From SG8-41 sp035649495 (lineage in GTDB: Bacteria; Pseudomonadota; Gammaproteobacteria; Burkholderiales; SG8-41), in NCBI GenBank assembly GCA_035649495.1, contig DASRJL010000043.1, positions 36,123-100,122 of the forward strand: a stretch of DNA of 64,000 nucleotides, written 5' to 3'. Below the pieces are notes generated by a model. The model did no database searches, was not told the origin of the DNA, and saw only the letters and a program-made list of their open reading frames with translations. Positions 60,989 to 64,000 of this stretch are shown one piece after another. A program made the position numbers and the translations under genes. Each line of letters opens with the position of its first letter. Within the stretch, counting starts at the first letter, position 1.

Positions 60989-62359
60989 TTAGACGCCCGC
61001 TTCGGTCATGTGCACCGGAAACAGCTCCATCGGGTCGTCGATGGCGACGGTGTGATTGACGTTCCACATGTAGCCGGGAGACGAGCGCATCGTCTGCTTG
61101 GTGGTCGCCGCGGCGCCGGCGGTGCCTTTTACTCCGGGTATCCGCACGAGGAAGAACATCCGCACGGCGAAATCGGTGATCTTCTCGGCCAGCGCGGCGG
61201 TGTCGGCCAGTCCTTCCACGACTATCCCCAGCTCGTGCGCGCGGGTCTCGCGTACCGGCTCCAGCTCCTTCAGCACGCCGTCCCGGCCGAATACGTGGAA
61301 GAACAGCTCGTAGCGGTCGCTTCCGAACCGCTTCGCGACGGCCGTGCGGCACCACTCGATCGCCTGGTCCACGTGCCCCACCACGTGGGGATCCCGGAGG
61401 CCGACGAAGCCCATGTAGCGCTCGCCCACCTTCTTCGCCCCTTCGAGCTTGACGCGCAGCTCCTGCGACGGCACCCACGCAGCGCCGGTGATGCGGCAGG
61501 TGCGTTCGTCGAACTGCTCGTAGCGGCAGTGGCGCATGTCGAGCATGCCGCCCAGCGTGTGCTCGTAGTACGGGTTCTCACGCTCGTACATGGAATGGCC
61601 CGCGGCGGAAGCGACCGTGCAGCGCTGGTCCGGGTGGTAGGGCGTGAGCTTGATATCGTCGTGCGAGATCGTGCCGATCACGGTCTCCTTGCCCATGAAC
61701 GGCTCGGCGACGAGCGAGGCGCACTCGATCATCTTGCCCATGTGATAGGAGAGCGCCTCCGGGAAGCCTGCGTGTATGCACGGCGCGGCGGTGAAATTGA
61801 TGTCCCCGCAGCGCCCGGCGATGATCACGTCCGCACCCATGTCGAGGAGCTTCAGGAAAGGGTGCACGCCGGCGACCGCGACGATGCGCGTGGCCTTGTC
61901 TATCTCCTCCGGCTCGAGATCCGGGAAGCCGCCGAGCCCGGTTACCCTCTGCCGCGCGGCCATCTTGCGCTTCACGTAGTCCTTGCCGACCTCGGAATAG
62001 AAGTAGCCGATCTTGAATTTCGGTATGCGGTGCTGCGCCGCCAGCTCCTTGATGATGCCCACGAACTCGTTCACCCCGCGGTTGCTGCCCGTGTCCCCGG
62101 CCGAGCCGATGATGAGCGGAATCCCGCGCTTGCGCGAAGCTGTCAGGAACAGTTCCAGCTCCTCGCGCGCGAAGTGTCCCAGGGTGATGTCCTCGCCCAG
62201 GTAGACCGGGCCCGGATCCGAGCTGCCGCCGTCGGCGACGACATAATCGGGTCCGGATTCCATGCCGAGGTGGAAGCTCTCCGGGCTGGAGGGCGCCGTA
62301 CCGAGGTGCCCGGTCGAGATGAGCACGCGCAGAGTGCTCTTGCGAGGTGCGATTGACAT
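60989..62359 (-). CDS. AtuA-like acyclic terpene utilisation (DUF1446) protein
   Basis: A 456-residue protein of the AtuA/DUF1446 family: LISTGHLGTAPSSPESFHLG, DYVVADGGSSDPGPVYLGE, GSAGDTGSNRG and GADVIIAGRCGDIN. AtuA is required for citronellol/geranyl-CoA catabolism in Pseudomonas, but this family is wider and its reaction is not settled. AAGGGA before the ATG sets the start. It leads an operon with DUF4387 and a Bug receptor. No geranyl-CoA carboxylase is near, so terpene use is not established here. Confidence 0.87.
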   Translation of the reverse strand: MSIAPRKSTLRVLISTGHLGTAPSSPESFHLGMESGPDYVVADGGSSDPGPVYLGEDITLGHFAREELELFLTASRKRGIPLIIGSAGDTGSNRGVNEFVGIIKELAAQHRIPKFKIGYFYSEVGKDYVKRKMAARQRVTGLGGFPDLEPEEIDKATRIVAVAGVHPFLKLLDMGADVIIAGRCGDINFTAAPCIHAGFPEALSYHMGKMIECASLVAEPFMGKETVIGTISHDDIKLTPYHPDQRCTVASAAGHSMYERENPYYEHTLGGMLDMRHCRYEQFDERTCRITGAAWVPSQELRVKLEGAKKVGERYMGFVGLRDPHVVGHVDQAIEWCRTAVAKRFGSDRYELFFHVFGRDGVLKELEPVRETRAHELGIVVEGLADTAALAEKITDFAVRMFFLVRIPGVKGTAGAAATTKQTMRSSPGYMWNVNHTVAIDDPMELFPVHMTEAGV

Positions 62360-62425
62360 GATATATCCCTTGGCGACTAAGGATTATCCTCCACCAGCGC
62401 TTCGCCGTGGGCTACGAGCCGCCAG

Positions 62426-63682
62426 CTAAGTTTGCAGCGACTGCCTGCGCGCCAGGTCCGGGAACCAGCGCATCCAGAGCGCCACGATCGCCAGGGTTCC
62501 GATGCCGCCGATGACGACCGCGGGCACGACGCCGAACCAGTCGGCGGTGAGGCCGGATCTGAACTGACCGACGTGGTTGGAGGTGCCGGTGCACAGGGAA
62601 TTGACCGCGCTGACGCGGCCCCGCATCTCGTCCGGAGTGTCGAGCTGCACCAGGGACAGGCGGATCACGACGCTGACCATGTCGGCGGCGCCCATCACTA
62701 CGAGCGCAGCAAGGGACAATGGCAGGGAGCGGGACAGGCCGAATACGATCGTGGCGGCGCCGAATATCGCGACCGACACGAACATGATGCGTCCGACCTT
62801 GTGCCTGAACGGCGATCGCAGCAGGTACGCGGAAACGAGCACGGCCCCGACCGCCGGCGCGGCGCGCAACAGGCCGAGCCCCCATGGCCCGGTATCGAGG
62901 ATGTCCTTCGCGTAGATCGGCAGGAGCGCGGTGGCTCCGCCGAGGAGCGTGGCGAAAAGGTCGAGGGTGATCGCGCCGAGAATGACCGGATGGCGGCGTA
63001 TGTAGGCTATGCCGCCGAACAGGGACTTGAGCGTCACCGGTTCCGGGTCCGGCTCCCGGTACGGCACGAGTATGCTCGCGAGCAAGGCTCCCGCCAGCGC
63101 AAAGGATATTGCGCTTGCACCGTAGGCCACGCTGGCATCGATCAGGTAGATCACACCACCCAGGGCGGGGCCGGCGATCACCGCGGCCTTCTTGACCGCC
63201 GAGGTCCACGCGATGCTTCTCGCCAGCACCTCGCGCGCCACGAGCCCCGGCAAGAGCGCACGCAGCGTCGGTGACTGGAACGCCTGGGCCGTGCCGAGCA
63301 GGAACGCGCAGCCGTAGAGAAAGCCGCTGCTTACCCAGCCGCCGTAGCTGGCGGACGCCAGCGCTACCGCCAGCGCGCACTGGACGAGCTGGCAGGCGAG
63401 GGCGATGTAGCGCCGGTCGTAGCGGTCCGCCGCGTAGCCGGCCACCAGCGTGAAGAGCAGCTGCGACAGGAACTGGACCAGGCCGATCAGGCCGAGGTTG
63501 AGCGCGCTGTCCGTCAGCTCGTACATCTGCCAGCCGACGGCGACGACCAGCATCTGCCAGGCGAGGGTGGACGCGGTTTCTCCCAGCCAGTAGCGCCGGA
63601 ACGCAGTGCCCCGCACGCTGGTGAATCGTGAATCGCTCAATGTGGCTGGAACTTCAGATGACTCTCCCGATCCACGATTCAC
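62426..63682 (-). CDS. MFS transporter (EntS-like)
   Basis: A 418-residue inner-membrane transporter with about 12 hydrophobic helices, of the MFS_3/EntS-type exporter group. Motif A reads GYAADRYDRRYIAL, and the second half starts LDFLATL-like LDLFATLLGGATALLPIYAK. Start uncertain: GTG 63682 gives an extra 28 residues partly encoded by GTGAATC repeats; a later start is plausible. It lies 66 bp before the AtuA gene on the same strand. Substrate unknown. Confidence 0.83.
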   Translation of the reverse strand: MNRGSGESSEVPATLSDSRFTSVRGTAFRRYWLGETASTLAWQMLVVAVGWQMYELTDSALNLGLIGLVQFLSQLLFTLVAGYAADRYDRRYIALACQLVQCALAVALASASYGGWVSSGFLYGCAFLLGTAQAFQSPTLRALLPGLVAREVLARSIAWTSAVKKAAVIAGPALGGVIYLIDASVAYGASAISFALAGALLASILVPYREPDPEPVTLKSLFGGIAYIRRHPVILGAITLDLFATLLGGATALLPIYAKDILDTGPWGLGLLRAAPAVGAVLVSAYLLRSPFRHKVGRIMFVSVAIFGAATIVFGLSRSLPLSLAALVVMGAADMVSVVIRLSLVQLDTPDEMRGRVSAVNSLCTGTSNHVGQFRSGLTADWFGVVPAVVIGGIGTLAIVALWMRWFPDLARRQSLQT

Positions 63683-63712
63683 GAAGATTCACGAAGATTC
63701 ACGATTTACGAA
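63622..63712. repeat. GTGAATC and GATTCACGAA short repeats
   Basis: GTGAATC appears twice in tandem (63624-63637) within the first codons of the MFS gene, and GATTCACGAA three times (about 63677-63706) across the gap and the end of the hydrolase gene. The core GTGA/TCAC is shared with the 7-bp arrays. Confidence 0.55.
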
Positions 63713-64000
63713 CGTTCCGATCGAGGAACCGGTCGACGATCGCCAGAAATCCCGGCGGATCCTCATCGCTGGGATAGTGTCCCAGCCCGGGCATCGTGAC
63801 GATCTCGACCTGCGGCAGCACCTGCTTCAGGCGCGCTTGCGTTTCCGGCGGCACGATGTTGCTCGCGCCGCCGAGGATGTAGATGATGGGCGCGCGGATC
63901 GCTTCGACGTAGCGCCAGATCTCGGTCGGGATGAATCCCTTCTGGATCGCCGGGTCGCGCTTCCAGACGACGCGTCCGTCGGGGCGTTTCTTCGAGCCCG
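63699..64000 (-). CDS. Alpha/beta hydrolase, C-terminal part (5' end outside window)
   Basis: The frame is open to the window edge and reads about 100 residues of the C-terminal half of an alpha/beta hydrolase. It shows a strand with APIIYILGGASNIVPPET (often carrying the acidic residue) and the catalytic-type His in MPGLGHYPSDEDPPGFL. The stop overlaps a GATTCACGAA repeat. It ends 16 bp before the MFS start, so they may be co-transcribed. Substrate unknown. Confidence 0.8.
   Translation of the reverse strand, partial: GSKKRPDGRVVWKRDPAIQKGFIPTEIWRYVEAIRAPIIYILGGASNIVPPETQARLKQVLPQVEIVTMPGLGHYPSDEDPPGFLAIVDRFLDRNVRKS

Overview
The window is G+C-rich, densely coded chromosomal DNA. It carries four Bug-family (tripartite tricarboxylate) substrate-binding proteins, each beside catabolic enzymes, plus an NHEJ-type ligase D, a CheB/CheR hybrid kinase and an iron superoxide dismutase. 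That mix, with codon use and gene style, points to an environmental betaproteobacterium (Burkholderiales or a relative). This assignment is inference from gene content. I saw no rRNA, tRNA, transposase, integrase or CRISPR array.

Layout. Positions 1-12247 hold an aromatic/acyl-CoA catabolic block: FAD monooxygenase, amidohydrolase, carboxymuconolactone-decarboxylase-like protein, extradiol-type VOC protein, DHA2-type exporter, shikimate/quinate dehydrogenase-like protein, acyl-CoA dehydrogenase, Bug receptor and two class III CoA-transferases. Positions 12390-28082 hold envelope, DNA-repair, signalling and stress genes: L,D-transpeptidase, LigD, a divergent pair of sensor kinases with a response regulator, PRC-barrel protein, topoisomerase IB, a YqjD-YqjE-YqjK-like operon, a hemerythrin and a CmcJ-like oxygenase.

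Positions 28380-39833 are the standout: seven minus-strand genes, most overlapping or nearly touching. In transcription order they are an oversized SEDS (RodA/FtsW) protein, a class B penicillin-binding protein, a 113-residue unknown, a double-FHA protein, a PP2C phosphatase, an exported coiled-coil protein with a cysteine-less formylglycine-generating-enzyme fold, and a membrane Ser/Thr kinase. This looks like the threonine-phosphorylation signalling module of type VI secretion (PpkA, PppA, Fha, TagR) joined to a peptidoglycan polymerase/transpeptidase pair, with no secretion genes nearby. It also recalls the actinobacterial PknB-PstP-FHA-RodA-PbpA locus.

Positions 39981-50431 hold an exonuclease with a decayed GIY-YIG domain, stress proteins, sodB, an MmgE/PrpD-MaoC set, a universal stress protein and a Ca2+/Mn2+-type P-type ATPase. 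A yybP-ykoY (manganese) riboswitch with its own promoter and terminator follows, but it points at a LysR regulator rather than at the divergent ATPase. Positions 50432-64000 hold further catabolic operons: enoyl-CoA hydratase/acyl-CoA dehydrogenase/Bug, luciferase-like monooxygenases with Bug, AtuA/DUF4387/Bug, an MFS exporter, and the end of an alpha/beta hydrolase.

Short tandem arrays with a 7-bp period recur through the window, usually in small gaps between catabolic genes. One lies in frame inside ligD, where it encodes a heptapeptide linker.
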